The position numbers and the translations under genes are program-made. From assembly GCA_027405735.1 (NCBI GenBank), contig JAPEHQ010000014.1, positions 186,001-250,000 of the forward strand: DNA of 64,000 nucleotides. Reading direction: 5' to 3'. Every line of letters starts with the position of its first letter. Within the stretch, counting starts at the first letter, position 1. The stretch is from Mucor racemosus. Taxonomy: Eukaryota; Mucoromycota; Mucoromycetes; Mucorales; Mucoraceae. Of the stretch, positions 45,198 to 56,157 are shown in pieces. The notes below the pieces were generated by a model. It was given only the letters and a program-made list of their open reading frames with translations. It made no database searches and was not told the DNA's origin.

Positions 45198-47006
45198 ATG
45201 AACAGAATTCCAGCAGAAATATTCAATACTATCATATTTTTATTGGAACCTGAAGATAGACTAAAGTGCTCATCAGTATGCAAATTATGGAATGATCAAA
45301 TTTCTCGTGGAGGTCTTTTATACAATGCAATCGAAATCCATAGCCTCCGTCAAAATGCTAAAACCTTGCGTTTCTTCAAAAATATCGACTTGAGCTTCAA
45401 AGTGAAGGAAGTTAGCTATCAACTTGTTGGTAAATTAACTGTCCATCAAGTAATGGAATTACCGATTAAGTTTCCTAATGTTCAACACTTTTCGTTTTTC
45501 GTGTGTGAGCGCCACATTGGACCTGCAATGACACTACGAAATATACAAAAATCATTTTCAACAAGTAATTTCTTTGAAGCAACAGAGAGCGACTCATTTA
45601 ATGGATGGACAAAATTGACTAGTATTGAAGAGACAAGCAATTCCATGTACACATCATTCATGTTAAATTGTTCGACAAAACCATTCACTTTTTTAACAAA
45701 CATCTGGTTAAATTACGTACACATTTTCGAACATTCTAAAATCAGGGCAATGGATTATCTAACATCTGGCTTGAAAAATTCATCTAATTTAAGGGAACTA
45801 ACAATCCAGCATGCTCATTTAAATTTAGCTCATTTGGACCTGATCAAGCTACGCTGTAAAAATTTACACACCTTGATATTAGATTCAGTAAAAATCTCCA
45901 AACCCCCTCCAGCAAACAAACCCATCGTCGATAAAAATGTCATTATTGAATACAAAACTAATCATAGTATTAACGAACCAACCAGTAGTTTGAAAGTATT
46001 ATCAATCATAGCATCAGATTTCGAAAAAGGTTTGCCGCTATTTTCTTATATCTCTGAAAATTATAAGGATATACAAGGCCTTGTATGTGAAGCTAGATTT
46101 GATTACGGTCGTCTAATTTATGGTATCATTGAAAACACTGCTCAAGATGTAATCCATCAATGTCACAAATTAAAACACTTTAAAAGCAACTTGTTTGAAT
46201 GGACGGCTCCCTTCATTGAACTAATAGACCAGCATACTGAAACTGTATTAGATGAATTCGTTATTGATATTTCTGACTGGGCAGCAAGTACATTTATTTC
46301 ACTTTGCAGAAGTAAACGATTAAGCAAATCATTGAAACACTTGACATATAATCTATACCAAGTTCCAGAATCGCTCGAAATCAACCTATTGAAATTTGTT
46401 AATTTAACAGAATTAAACATTAATTTTGATTGTTATATTGACGATGTAGATGATGAGGCTTATGATCCTACTGAGGAAATACCCGTGCCACCTGAAATTC
46501 CATTCGCATCATTACTCCAAGCATGCAAATCTTTAAAATATTTATCAGTGGGCCATCTCCCAATCAGAATAGATTCTATCCCATTTGAAAAGCATTGTAT
46601 CCAGGAGATACATTTAATGAAATGCTCATTAGAAAGCTATAGTAGAAAATACAGTTTATATAACTATATCTCTGAATATTGCTTTCAATTAGTAGATTTA
46701 GAAATTGTACATGGAAATTACAAATACACACCTAGCTTTAAAGAGCTCACATTGAATTTATTCAATCATGACAAACTAACAAATCTTACACCGTTGACTA
46801 ATAACGTGTATCATCACATTAAACATTTAGACCATAAAGGAGCCAATACCTGGTACCTTGTTCGTTCAAGTGGGCCAGAAAGAGATGAATTTGTACACAC
46901 CCTCGTCAAGCCAGCATTTGATTTGGTTAAATCAGGCAAATACATTACGATTAAATGTGATAACCCAAATGTGTTTTATAGAGAAGATACAAGAGAATTT
47001 GATTAG
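45198..47006 (+). CDS. F-box/leucine-rich-repeat-like protein (602 aa)
   Basis: A single long exon. The ATG at 45198 opens directly into an F-box, MNRIPAEIFNTIIFLLEPED and then SVCKLWNDQI (residues 1-40), which binds Skp1 in SCF ubiquitin ligases. The frame extends 23 codons further upstream, but that part is hydrophobic and non-conserved in type, so the F-box Met is the better start. The rest shows irregular leucine-rich repeats (LRELTIQHAHLNLAHLDL, LKVLSIIAS, LTELNINFD, LKYLSVGHLPI, LVDLEIVHG) that would bind a substrate. There are no introns, unlike most neighbours. Target unknown. F-box/LRR genes are often expanded in Mucoromycota. Confidence 0.82.
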   Translation: MNRIPAEIFNTIIFLLEPEDRLKCSSVCKLWNDQISRGGLLYNAIEIHSLRQNAKTLRFFKNIDLSFKVKEVSYQLVGKLTVHQVMELPIKFPNVQHFSFFVCERHIGPAMTLRNIQKSFSTSNFFEATESDSFNGWTKLTSIEETSNSMYTSFMLNCSTKPFTFLTNIWLNYVHIFEHSKIRAMDYLTSGLKNSSNLRELTIQHAHLNLAHLDLIKLRCKNLHTLILDSVKISKPPPANKPIVDKNVIIEYKTNHSINEPTSSLKVLSIIASDFEKGLPLFSYISENYKDIQGLVCEARFDYGRLIYGIIENTAQDVIHQCHKLKHFKSNLFEWTAPFIELIDQHTETVLDEFVIDISDWAASTFISLCRSKRLSKSLKHLTYNLYQVPESLEINLLKFVNLTELNINFDCYIDDVDDEAYDPTEEIPVPPEIPFASLLQACKSLKYLSVGHLPIRIDSIPFEKHCIQEIHLMKCSLESYSRKYSLYNYISEYCFQLVDLEIVHGNYKYTPSFKELTLNLFNHDKLTNLTPLTNNVYHHIKHLDHKGANTWYLVRSSGPERDEFVHTLVKPAFDLVKSGKYITIKCDNPNVFYREDTREFD

Positions 47007-47966
47007 ATTTTATACTGCATTTCTATATACCCTCCAGTAATTAACTTAACAATAATAAATATCTTTTATTTTGTTTTTATAAATATTTATTCATATTTAG
47101 CCTAAATGCAATGTTGCATAGGTATACATTTTGAGCTGGTTCTTCCTTATCATTGGAGAAGGTTGATACACTATTCAAATGAAAGTATTCTCCTGAGCAC
47201 ATTATACACTCGAAAGTGTGGAGAAATCTGCTCCTTGAAGCTTATCAATATATTTTCAGAATTCTTTGGGTCGCGCTTTTCATGATTATGTTATTTTTAG
47301 TACGTCTTTAATTTATTTGAAAGTGAATACTATTTTATCAATGCATATTCATGGGCTCATTCTCCTATTATTTTCAATTTATTGGTGTTTGATCCACCCC
47401 ACCTTTAGCCAGTACAACCTATATGCACTGGCGTACATATTTCAATGAATTTAAAGAGATATGCCATCGAAGAACTTTTATAATTTATTGCGGCGACCTT
47501 ATATATAAATATAAACATGCAAATTGCTTTTTTACTACATGAAACACAACCAGACAAAAAGATTGATTAAATGTTAGACATGGTTCGATTAATGTAAGAC
47601 ATGTCAATTTATAGGCTAACCATTGGCTTAATCCCATGTTTTTCTACATGGATTTACGTGATTAAAATCTAACACTCGGTATATAGCTTTGATAAAATGA
47701 GAGTTTTGACATGTCGATATGTAAAAAGTACCTGAAATATGGAAATGATTTATATATCTAAATGCAGCTGCATACTGCAATGGATTAAATGCAATAAATC
47801 GAATTCATACATATGTCTATTACATGATACAAAGACGGACGAGACAATTTATTGCTACAGTTCCGAAATTTGGGTGTCAAATATGATGATTCTCTTTTAA
47901 AGATATTCCAAAACCCAACATTTCTTGGTCTTGTTCTTGTTTATTTTCTGTCTCCTCAAACGCAAG
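47007..47966. other. Intergenic, no gene seen
   Basis: AT-rich; no protein-like frame. Contains two similar words TTAGACATG and GTAAGACATG near 47572-47603. Holds the promoter of the glycosyltransferase gene. Confidence 0.35.
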
Positions 47967-49776
47967 ATGGTGCAATTAGCTGATGATCCATTCGAGTTTT
48001 TAGCTCCAATTATCTGTATTGGATCCTTTTTATTGATGCTTTTGGGTCCCATCTATTTACCTCGTTTCTGGATCCTATGCATATCAGGTTATTTCCTTAT
48101 TTTTTTGGGCACGCAATTCAACCATCTTGGAAAATTCTACATGACAGCGCAGAGCATGAAGAAGACAATCAATGAATACAATGCTAAATTAAGAAACCAA
48201 AACAAAAAGCAAGATAAGAAGCCAGGATATGTTGCTACAAATGATGATTTGATAGATATGGAATCTTCTCTAGTCAAAACCTACGACAGTAATTTCTTGG
48301 TACATGCCTTTGTGATACCTAACTATGCTGAACCTGAAGCATTGATGAGAGATACCATTGGTCATATTGCTATTCACAAGTAAGTTATGTAGAAATGCAA
48401 ATAATGCTATTGATTATTAATGCACAAGATATATAGAAAGGCACGTACACATTATGTTATTATCCTCGCAATGGAAGCATCTGAAATCCATCATAGATCC
48501 AAATCTGAGAATTTGAGAGAACATTTCAAAGATGGCTTTTTGCAATTTGTTATTACAAACCATCCTTCAGATCTTCCTGGTGAATCTAGAGGTAAAGGAT
48601 CTAATATTAGTTATGGTGCTCGTAAAGGTACAGCTGAGATGATTGCAAACGGTATTGATAAGAATAGAATTATCATTACTATTTGTGATTCTGATTCGCA
48701 TATTCCTGAATTATATGTATCAGAGGTAATTTTTCAGCTGATATTATTGAAAGTAATGCTAATTTTCTTTTTGCATGTAGGTCGAAAAAGCATTCAATCT
48801 TTCTCAAGACCCTTATTACAGAGTTTTTGCTCCACCTATCTTTTTCGGAAGAAATTGTTTCAATGTACCAGCTGCTGTCAGAGTAACAGACATTACATGG
48901 TCATCAATGATTTTAGCCAATTTGAGTAGTAGTAGAGGTATCGGTTTTCCATGTTCTACCTATAGTATTAGTTGGAAATTAGCTGATCAAGTTGGTTATT
49001 GGGATACGGATGCTGATGCCGTTGGAGAAGATATGCACATGACGTTGAAATGTCTTTTCAAGACTAAAGGACAAGCTCGTATGACGCCTATTTTTGTACC
49101 CATCAATCTCACCAATGTTGAAACAAAAGGCTATATCGAAAACCTTAAAGCTCGTTTCGTACAAGCCAAGCGTCATTATAATGGTGTTGCAGACGTTGCA
49201 TATACTTTGCGTAGTGCTCTTGATTTGCCTACCTTCTGTTTAGATGCTAATGGATTGAATGATACTCTTTCCGCTAAACCAGATCCGAAATCAGATGAAA
49301 ATGCCTGTACAGCATTTTGGTTTGATAGAATTATCATTGTACTCAAGGTATTGGAAACGCATTTTGTTCCCGTTACATCTGGTTGGCTCATGTTCTTTGC
49401 TGTTCCTTTGATGCAGTTTGCTTTCTATCCTCCTCAAGGTTATGGACCTTATCTAGATCCCAGTGTTAACCCTGTTTTGGTTTCCAGCTTCTATTTGAAA
49501 GTTTGGAATGTACTGAAATTTACAACTTTATTCTTGCCATTCCCCTTATTTGGTACGCTCGGCATTTACGAACATTTGCATAGATTTATAGATATTGAAT
49601 TGCTTAAAAAGACCAAAGAAGAGACTCGCACATGGAAGAATTATTTTGATTATATCAGTATGCCCATCGCTGCTTGGATATTTATGACATTGCCATCTAA
49701 TATTGCTTCATGTAAACGTTTATTTAAAGTAAGAGATCAATATGTTGTAGCAGAAAAAGCTTTTGTGGAAAACTAA
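47967..49776 (+). CDS. Membrane-bound family-2 glycosyltransferase-like protein (565 aa)
   Basis: Three exons: 47967-48379, 48437-48725, 48781-49776. Two N-terminal helices (about 10-50: FLAPIICIGSFLLMLLG, FWILCISGYFLIFLG), then a cytosolic GT-A-like domain: FVIPNYAEPEALMRDTI (about 115-135), nucleotide/metal motif CDSDSH near 220, acceptor-site GEDMH near 316, and QAKRHYNG near 361 in the place where processive enzymes have QxxRW. Three C-terminal helices follow (GWLMFFAVPLMQFAFY; LFLPFPLFGTLGIY; PIAAWIFMTLP). The layout resembles cellulose-synthase-like and chitin/hyaluronan-type enzymes, but Trp of QxxRW is His or Tyr here. Sugar and product unknown; a cell-wall or exopolysaccharide role is inference. 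The ATG at 47967 is the first in the open frame. Confidence 0.8.
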
Positions 49777-50041
49777 ACTTGTACTGTATGCCCATAATTT
49801 AACCGCTAATACATAAACAAACCGTAATTAATAAATAACAAACATGAAACTCATTTAAATGTTTATATTCCAATTTGTGACAAATGGGAGCCACATGCAG
49901 AGGGGCTTTTTTAAGCATTCTATTTTAATAACCATATTATACTTGTACAATGACCAAGATGTATAGAAAAAAAGTACATTATTATTATTTATATAAAGAA
50001 AGAAAAAAAAAGAGAGAGAGAAAGGGATAATATAGTATGGA

Positions 50042-51721
50042 TTATTGTAATTGAATTGGCAAGAAATTTCCTACAATCACAGTCTATAAGGAAAGGCACA
50101 GTTAGTCAAAATGAAATCAAATGTATCAAAAACGAAAAAAAAAACTTACCGGAATATTGTATTTATCACGACGAATAGTAAAAGAAAAGCAACATGATAT
50201 AACACTTGTGTTTTCAGGATTTGGACTTCTAAGTAAGCAAGATGTCAAAACTGCTTTTTGTCCAGGATCAAATGCAATGTTTCCATATTTCTCCCAATAA
50301 TTGACAGCTGATTCTTCTGCCATTAGTTCGTAAATACACAATCTTCCTTCTCTTAAATTCTCGATAGGAACATTGACAAGTGCAGCAAATTCTTTATTGC
50401 CCTTGTAAATTTCACCTGTACGACGCCATAAACAAGCTGGTATACCCATTGAACTAAATACACGATCATAATCCTACAAAAAAGAGCTTTAATCCTCTGT
50501 TTGTCTTCCCTTTTTTTTTTTTAGTCTGGACTTACTAATAACAATCGCTCAAAAGCTTCTTCAACTAGAATCAAATCTATATCTGTTAATGATTGAGCAA
50601 CAGATCTAAATGCAGGACGAAATGTGCCCATTACATTCAAGATTCTTTGTCTGCTTGAGGCTGACATGTTATTATCCATATATTTTTGTAATCTAGCATA
50701 ACCATTGACATAATTGTATGGCTTTAGAAAACCAGCTTCATATTTGGCGTTTATCACTTCAGTTAATCGATCTTCTAATTTACCATCGGATGGATCAGCA
50801 GCCGTCAAAAAGAATCTTTCTGTTGTATTGACAGTTGTAGTAGGAGTGTTGTTGTTATTGTTATTGTTGCTGGTAGTGGGTGCATTATTATTATTATTAT
50901 TATTGTTGTTGTTATACATTCCTTGATCATTTCCTGATCCTAATGAATCGAGAAAATCACTTATCACTGATATTTCATTTCCCATTTGCTCACTTGCAAA
51001 TGTAAGTTGACCAGCACCCATTTGACCATAAAACTGAAGTGGAAGTCCTCCTGTATTACTATTTGGCCCAATTGGTGCTATTTCGAGAAGTAGATTAATA
51101 CAACAAATTTTCACACACTTTTAGATTTTTTTGTTACCATTTCCAATAGTAGATAAAGGGGGATAATTGCCACCATTTAAACCTTGTTGACTCATACCAT
51201 CTTGTCTATTATCCAATGATTGTTGTTGTTGGTGTTGTTGATGATGATGGTGTTGTTGTTGCTTTTGATGTTGTTGATGTTGTTGTTGCTGCTGCTGTTG
51301 TTGCTGCTGTTGTTGCTGCTGCTGCTGCTGTTGTTGAGCCGAGTTATTATTATTATTATTATTATTGGTTTTCACTTCATCATGACAAAGATGTCCAATA
51401 CTACGTTTAATACAACGCTGACAAGGACGTCCTATTTATATTTTAGTAAATCAATCATCGACTACATCTCAAATGTAAATACCTTCATCACAAGTCATAT
51501 GTGAACGTCTACAATACACGCATGCTATTTTTTTTTTTTTTTTTCAAATTTTTCATTAGTATAAATGTTGCAAAATTCAAGCAAACAAAAAATTTTTTTT
51601 TACCATGAGTTACTTTTCGTCTTTTTGGACCAGTACGCTTCTTTTTTGCATCTTGATTTTGGTTGTTTGTATTGTCTTCTGTGGGATCTTGTTGATCCGT
51701 GTTTGAATTCGGGTCTGGCAT
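50042..51721 (-). CDS. ERT1: Ert1/AcuK-type Zn2Cys6-PAS transcription factor (453 aa)
   Basis: Six exons, minus strand: 51721-51604, 51524-51483, 51431-51138, 51077-50536, 50473-50150, 50083-50042. The zinc cluster is split over three exons: CVYCRRSHMTCDEG joined to RPCQRCIKRSIGHLC (spacing C2C6C5C2C8C, residues about 41-70), preceded by basic KKKRTGPKRRK. This is the Ert1/Rds2/AcuK/AcuM type, which activates gluconeogenesis and ethanol/acetate use genes. Long Asn and Gln runs follow (AAT and CAA/CAG repeats). The C-terminal part holds the PAS-type region: LVEEAFERLLLDYDRVFSSM, ACLWRRTGEIYKGNKEFAAL. The last exon encodes TVIVGNFLPIQLQ. Frame is continuous through all joins. The choice among paralogues (Ert1, Rds2) is less certain than the family. 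Confidence 0.88.
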
Positions 51722-52689
51722 GCTTTTTTTTTTGTAGGTTTTTTAAATCTATAAATATTTACTTTTTCATATCAAACCGTGTTGTTGACAAATGTGATGA
51801 CTCTATATTTTAAAATCTATCAAATATTCGATTGAAAAACAAGGTATGAAAGAAGTCAAAGAGAAAAGAGAATATATATATAAAAAAAAAAAAAAATTGA
51901 AAAAAAGAAAGACGAGACGGAAGAACACAGACAGGCCATGGGTTGTGCAAATTGTCTATTGTAAAACTGCTTACACACTCTACTTGATTGGCTCCCACGT
52001 GATGTGTTTAAATACTAATTGCTAAGACCACCTCTACAAACCCGCTTGTCAATGATCATTTTGTATTCATGATCTGATAAACCACATGTTATCATGACAA
52101 TCCAATAAAGCTGGGTCGATCTAATACAGGTTTTACACTTGAAATTTAGACATTTTTACTATTTTTTTGAACGAAACAGAAATAAAATTTAGATAAAATA
52201 GAGATAAAAATTTGTATGAAATGAGAATGAGGTTTTAGATGAAGTCAGTGTTAAATTCATACTAAAATGAATTTGATTTGAAATAAATATGTAGATTCAA
52301 TCAAACAATGTATTTCTGGATCATTATCATCATCATAATAATTTAAACTCCGAACCTTGGTGATGATAAAAATTGCAACAGATGGAAACAAATGCTAGCA
52401 ATTACATAAAACCAGTATATAGTTGTAAGGTATTTATCATATATCATCTGCTTAAATACCCGGTAAACACCGATTGATGTATTAAAACCTCATATTGTAC
52501 ATCACATCCACACGTAAAGGCAGCTTTTTATCCTCTCTTTTTTTTTATCTTATTTTCTACATCCCATCATCTGCAACAATCGATGATGTACAGGCACTTA
52601 ATTTTAAATAAAATTCAAGCAGTAAAGACGAGCAGAGAGTCAGTTATAAAGTATAAAACCTTTGAAAGGCAGTTTATTTTTTTGCAATC

Positions 52690-52824
52690 ATTATTGACTT
52701 AGGGGAAAGACCGCAGCCGACATGCAAGGATTGTAAAGAAATTGGCCACTATAGCAAGAAATTATACAAATGTAGACTTTATAAAGAAGACAAAGCAGAT
52801 GATGATGGGTACAGCATAAAGTAA
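52690..52824 (+). pseudogene. Possible zinc-knuckle remnant of a mobile-element ORF
   Basis: A short frame reads RPQPTCKDCKEIGHYSKKLY then KCRLYKEDK and stops at 52824. It resembles a C-x2-C-x4-H-x4-C knuckle in which the last Cys is displaced. Such motifs occur in retroelement Gag and other transposon proteins. There is no start and no continuation, so it is only a fragment. Confidence 0.3.
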
Positions 52825-52992
52825 ATTATAGATTTTCTAATTCTTTTGATAGTTGGCACAAGTAAGAAGCGACAAACTTCAGCGATCAAGAATGCCGTAA
52901 TAAACACGGTTTTTTTCTTTGGGAGATCTAGATCATTACTGGTAAGTTATATAGATATTATTACTGTTCAACTGAAGACTAATTTCATTTTT

Positions 52993-53146
52993 TCCAAATC
53001 TCCTTTCTCATTTTATCTAAATTTCATTTTCATTACATCTAAATTTCATTTTCATTACATTCAAACTTTATCTTTATTACATCCAAACTTTATCCTCACT
53101 ACATCCCAATTTTATTTTTATTTTATCCCAAATTTTACTTATTTTG
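52993..53146 (+). repeat. 22-bp minisatellite, about seven units
   Basis: Units of 22 bases begin at 53015, 53037, 53059, 53081, 53103 and 53125 with consensus near ATCTAAATTTCATTTTCATT plus AC; a weaker unit precedes at 52993. Units diverge steadily along the array, T/C-rich on the plus strand. The array lies in a 101-codon frame but encodes only Phe/Tyr/Ser/Ile-rich repeats. Confidence 0.8.
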
Positions 53147-53682
53147 CCTGAATTTGAAGTAGAAATACTGTAAAAATAATGTGATACTTTTACCCACATT
53201 TTTTTTTTCAATTTTCGTACAGCATTTACTTCGATTCCGAAATTTCTGTATTCTTAAAATATTTTCTCATCATATTCAGGATACGGTATAACTGGTATTC
53301 ATGTCAGCATATTTCATGAATGTCAAATCAAATGCTAGAGTTATTTAATGCCAAACGAAATATACCAAAATTTGGGTATTTTGATCTATTATTTGCAAGA
53401 ATGTTCAGTTTAGACTAGCATTGGTGTCGAGCCGGGTTTTGCCAGCCAAATTTACTAGTACAAGCTTGGCTCGACAACATCCCTAAGGATTTCACTGTTT
53501 GGGCTTCAATCTATCCAAAGATGCTCGTTATAACTACCTAATGGGCATCAGACTCCTAACTACTTGAAAAATCCACAGAGAAAATATCTATAAATCACAA
53601 GAGACTCAAAAGTAAGTAAAACCCATTGCAATTTCTTTAAAAACTGGGTCTGGCTTTTCATCCCTATTCAACTGGTTTTTTT

Positions 53683-54675
53683 TTACTAAATAACATTAAG
53701 AAAAAATTATATGTTAATGTACCTGAGATGCTCAACTTTAATCCAAAAACAAGTATCTAAAATATCCTATTTTTTTGCAGTTGGTATAACCTTTTTGATA
53801 CTAATGTTTTAGATTTCTACCGCTAATTTACATTTATTACTGCTAAATTTAAAAACTTTGAGTCTTCATATCTCTACAAAAAATTAAGCTATACTATCAA
53901 TTTTTAGTAATAAAACTTACTTGTTTTGAAGCGCTCTATGACATATTTTAGTTTGAAAAAATTCTGAATACCTTTATTTTTTTTTCATTTTTTTGACCTT
54001 TTTGTAGTAGATTTCAAAGTATTCATTATATTAAGCAGCATGGTTTTTACATGCATTTCATAGGTCTCGTTGAGCTCTCTTGGACCCAATTTAGTTTTTT
54101 TCAAAATATTGGTTTTTCGTGGAGATATTCTCAAAAATGTGTTCAAAGGAATACCCTCGTTTCTAGCTTCAATTTTTCCCTTGTATACCCTCATCCCAAA
54201 TTCTGAATATGAAAAAAATTGGACAAAAATCTCGTTTTCTCTACGAAAAATACAGATAGAAGGTTCAACAATAGCTTAATCAATAGATATTTTTTTTGTA
54301 CATCATATCCATTACTTATATTTAAAATATACTTATAAAAAGTGTTCTGTATCTTCAAAAAACCTCCAAAATTTCCATTACATTTTACGCAAAATTTTAC
54401 GTGAAACATTTTTTTGAATTTTATTTAGATAGATGCAGAATTTAAAACTGTACAAAAACCATTTAATACGCTAGTTCAACTTACTTTGCAGTTCATGAGC
54501 CATTAAACGAATTTATTTTTTGGATCATTTTTCGATCAGTTTTGCAGCAGCAAATCGATTTTGGAACTCAGGTAACATTAGTTTTAAGCTGTAATATGTC
54601 CCAATTATTTTGATTATCTCGACGAAAAATCAATATTTTTCACTGAAACAAAAAATGGAGAGTAGCTTTTATTAT
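53683..54675 (+). repeat. Dispersed repeat family B, copy 2
   Basis: Direct partner of 32803-33775 (see there), about 21 kb away. Confidence 0.8.
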
Positions 54676-54776
54676 GATTATTTCAGATTGTTTTCGAAAT
54701 TTTGTATAAAATTAAATAATGGCTAAAAAGTGGACTTTGAAGTTGCACATACCGTAATGTGTAATGTGTAGTGAAT

Positions 54777-54985
54777 CAATGAATATAGATGCAAGTGGGC
54801 TAAAAATTTCAAAATATATACTACAGCTATAAAAATATTTAGAGCGAATGTTATTAGCATCCATTAATTTACTGGTTAAACTTTAGAAATAAAATGTACA
54901 CTTTTTCAAGTATGGTTTGTTGCTTAGCAGACCATTTCAAAATAGAAATAACGTAAATTAGCCAGAATCAGCATATATTGGAATG
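54777..54985 (+). repeat. Dispersed repeat family C, copy 2
   Basis: Direct partner of 11501-11710. It lies about 100 bases after repeat B copy 2, while the other B and C copies are not adjacent, so they are separate families. Confidence 0.65.
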
Positions 54986-56157
54986 ATAACTACTATATAA
55001 AATTAACAAGTGAACATTCTCTTCAAGTATAGCTAAAGTTGTAGTGTATGTTTTATGCATCCATTTTTAAAAATATGCCGAATTTCAGATATTTCTTTAA
55101 ACAAATGTAAGCAAATTGCAGTGGAATTACATACTAAAAACGCTTGATAAAATAAAAACAACCTAAATTTCAAGTGTCGCTCATAAAATATGATGCCACT
55201 TGAAATGTGAACAACGATAATAAACAAACGCTTCAATTGAACACAATAACAAACGCATGCTAAAAATATGAAATACCCTTTTTGAACCATACATGTCGTG
55301 TAGATGATAGCACCCTTGATCACGGCGCAATCAATTACACAAATGACATATATATCAAAACAGGATTCTATCCAAATCAATAATGATAATAAACAAAGAT
55401 ATCAATTTAGTCAACTACTCATCTATATCGTAGTTGCACTATCAATATAAATAAGATTCAAGCATATAAAAACTACCCCTTAAAAATCAAGGTTACATAA
55501 AATAGATATAACAGAAATAAACAAAAACAACCATTTCCCAAAAGGTCGATATTGTCACACTTGACATACAATCCCTTATGGTCAATGCTCTATACAATTT
55601 ACCCCTTAAAATATCAAATCAATAACAATGTACTCAAAACTGGAAGATTACTAAATATACATCCATTCAAGTCTGATGGTATCCAAGTTCTCCAAATCAC
55701 TATAAATACCCTCATACTTTTCAATTATTTTAACTCTTCAGAAATCTTTTGTAATAAAAACTTTAGCTGATTATAATTGTATTTCTACTGCTTTTATTTT
55801 TATATTTTTTTTTATTTTAGTAAATAACATCGTAATTTACTGCACAAATGAATACCAGAAAATATGTCAAAAAATCGTAAACCTTTGTCTGTTAAATGAG
55901 CAGTTCTATTAGATAGTCAGAAGTTAGTGACGAAAAAAGTAGTAGACAGCATTATCTACTGGATACTTTTTGAATTTTTGAAGAATGTAAAATTTTGATG
56001 GCTTAATAATAAAAAAAAAAAAAGATTTCAAGCTAGATTATTTTAGATTGAAAGCAAACCTCAGCAGCAACGTACATTTTCTTATATTCATGAAAGTTAA
56101 AGACATTCTACAAATGTATGATATTATAATATACATTTTATTTGATATATACAAATA
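54986..56157. other. Gene-free AT-rich region
   Basis: No protein-like frame. 55690-55850 (TATAAATA box, CTTCAGAAATC, TATAATTGTATTT) resembles 38235-38390 in order of words, which suggests two degraded copies of one LTR-like end. Confidence 0.35.

Larger units (their letters stand above)
51722..53682. other. Gene-poor region between ERT1-like gene and repeat B
   Basis: Promoter side of the ERT1-like gene, a decayed zinc-knuckle-like segment and a 22-bp minisatellite (both listed). A stem of eight perfect base pairs, GTCGAGCC at 53426 with GGCTCGAC at 53468, encloses a 34-base loop. No intact gene. Confidence 0.35.

Noticed and set aside
51216..51504. Plus-strand frames encoding Leu/Val-rich stretches
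   Set aside because: They are the antisense of the Gln/His/Asn codon repeats in the ERT1-like gene; the pattern is entirely due to CAA/CAG and AAT runs.
53426..53475. Eight-bp GC-rich inverted repeat as a terminator or element end
   Set aside because: Short stem with a 34-base loop and no gene beside it; noted in the region entry only.
55033..55380. 115-codon minus-strand frame
   Set aside because: Cys/Ile/Phe-rich translation without motif, in a repeat-rich gene-free region; no splice partners.
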